Origin: Phenylobacterium sp.
Lineage (GTDB): Bacteria; Pseudomonadota; Alphaproteobacteria; Caulobacterales; Caulobacteraceae
NCBI GenBank assembly: GCA_025350885.1
Contig: JANXXA010000510.1
Span: 1 to 5,330 of the forward strand
Reading direction: 5' to 3'
DNA length: 5,330 nucleotides
Part shown: positions 4,805-5,330 of the stretch, one piece after another
Layout of the letters: every line of letters begins with the position of its first letter
Position numbering within the stretch: position 1 is the stretch's first letter
Program-made: the position numbers and the translations under genes
Notes under the pieces: generated by a model
Told to the model about the DNA's origin: nothing
What the model saw: only the letters and a program-made list of their open reading frames with translations
Databases searched by the model: none

Positions 4805-5330
4805 CCGACGCCCCTCTGCTTGGCTCGCTGGACATGGCCCGCTTCGTCGCCCGAGGCTTTCTGCGCTTCGATCACGTCGTGCCGGACGACATCAACGCCC
4901 AGTTCCTGGCCGAGGCCGGCGAGGCCGACGCTCCGCAGCCCGGGCGCAAGATGATGCGCACCTATGGCGAACTTCTGGCCCGCGCCGACATCCCCGAGGT
5001 CGCGCCCGGGACGCCCCTGGCCTCGACCTATCGGCAAGGCAGCGCCATCGACCGGCTGTTGGACCTGCCACTGGTCAAGGGCGCGATTCAGAGCCTGGTC
5101 GGCCCGGATCCGATCTTCGACCATCACTTCCTGCATGTGACCTTCCCGCCCGCCTACTACGAGGCCGGCGGCGGTGAACACGTCTCCCAGCACACCCATC
5201 AGGATTCCACCATCGACCCGTCGCGGGGGTTCGACCTGCAGATCATGTACTATCCGCACGCGGTGACGCGGCCGATGGGCGGCACGCGGTTCATCCCCGG
5301 CACCCACCTGCGCAAGGTCAGCGAAGTGGC
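4801..5330 (+). CDS. Phytanoyl-CoA dioxygenase (PhyH) family Fe(II)/2-oxoglutarate oxygenase (3' partial)
   Basis: The frame from ATG 4801 stays open to the window end, giving 176 complete codons; the family usually has about 250-310 residues. The start of the double-stranded beta-helix is visible. QHTHQDSTID contains the iron-binding H-x-D pair (His133, Asp135, bases 5197-5205). This is followed by LQIMYYP and by PMGGTRFIPGTHL (158-170), the conserved GG-x-x-x-x-PGSH-like segment. The distal iron-binding His and the 2-oxoglutarate-binding Arg/Ser lie beyond the window. Members hydroxylate acyl-CoAs, lipids, quaternary amines or natural products using O2 and 2-oxoglutarate, releasing succinate and CO2; the substrate here cannot be predicted. 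The start overlaps the stop of the 90-residue gene by four bases, so translation is coupled. The N-terminal FVARGFLRFDHVVPDDINAQ (15-34) is the typical opening helix-strand of the family. Confidence 0.92.
   Translation, partial: MTDAPLLGSLDMARFVARGFLRFDHVVPDDINAQFLAEAGEADAPQPGRKMMRTYGELLARADIPEVAPGTPLASTYRQGSAIDRLLDLPLVKGAIQSLVGPDPIFDHHFLHVTFPPAYYEAGGGEHVSQHTHQDSTIDPSRGFDLQIMYYPHAVTRPMGGTRFIPGTHLRKVSEV

Noticed and set aside
4753..5307. A 184-codon open frame on the minus strand opposite the PhyH gene
   Set aside because: The plus frame carries the HxD iron motif and the PGTH segment. The minus frame shows no domain and exists because stop codons are rare in GC-rich antisense frames.

Overview
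This is a GC-rich chromosomal window (roughly two thirds G+C by eye, strong third-position G/C). The gene families and the style of the secreted Tyr/Gly-rich protein suggest an alphaproteobacterium, most likely Caulobacterales (Caulobacter or Phenylobacterium type). That assignment is an inference from composition and protein style; no rRNA or marker gene is present. I see no tRNA, rRNA, CRISPR array, insertion sequence, integrase or attachment site, and base use looks even throughout.

Layout. (1) 1-987, plus: Gfo/Idh/MocA-family NAD(P)-dependent oxidoreductase, 5' end outside the window. (2) 945-2684, minus: a two-gene operon, a classical short-chain dehydrogenase/reductase followed 9 bp later by a PIG-L (LmbE-like) zinc deacetylase. 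The deacetylase converges on the Gfo gene and overlaps its 3' end by 43 bp. (3) 2685-2839: a divergent control region with an 11-bp-period TTCAG direct repeat and a short palindrome. (4) 2840-3259, plus: a small secreted protein rich in Tyr, Gly, Asp and His. (5) 3247-4407, minus: a saccharopine dehydrogenase-like / trans-acting enoyl reductase-type oxidoreductase, overlapping the secreted-protein gene by 13 bp tail to tail. (6) 4408-4531: a second divergent control region with a TetR-operator-like pseudo-palindrome. (7) 4532-5330, plus: a 90-residue protein of unknown function, coupled by an ATGA overlap to a phytanoyl-CoA dioxygenase (PhyH) family Fe(II)/2-oxoglutarate oxygenase cut by the window end.

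How they may work together. Four of the seven genes encode oxidoreductases or oxygenases typical of lipid, sugar or small-molecule metabolism. The SDR/PIG-L pair, next to a Gfo enzyme, would fit modification or breakdown of a sugar or glycoside. The SDR, enoyl-reductase-like and PhyH genes would fit fatty acid, lipid or xenobiotic metabolism. Substrates cannot be read from the sequence. The genes form at least four transcription units and do not make one obvious pathway. I find no clear novel system; the best leads are the small PhyH-coupled protein and the secreted repeat-rich protein with its putative response-regulator box.
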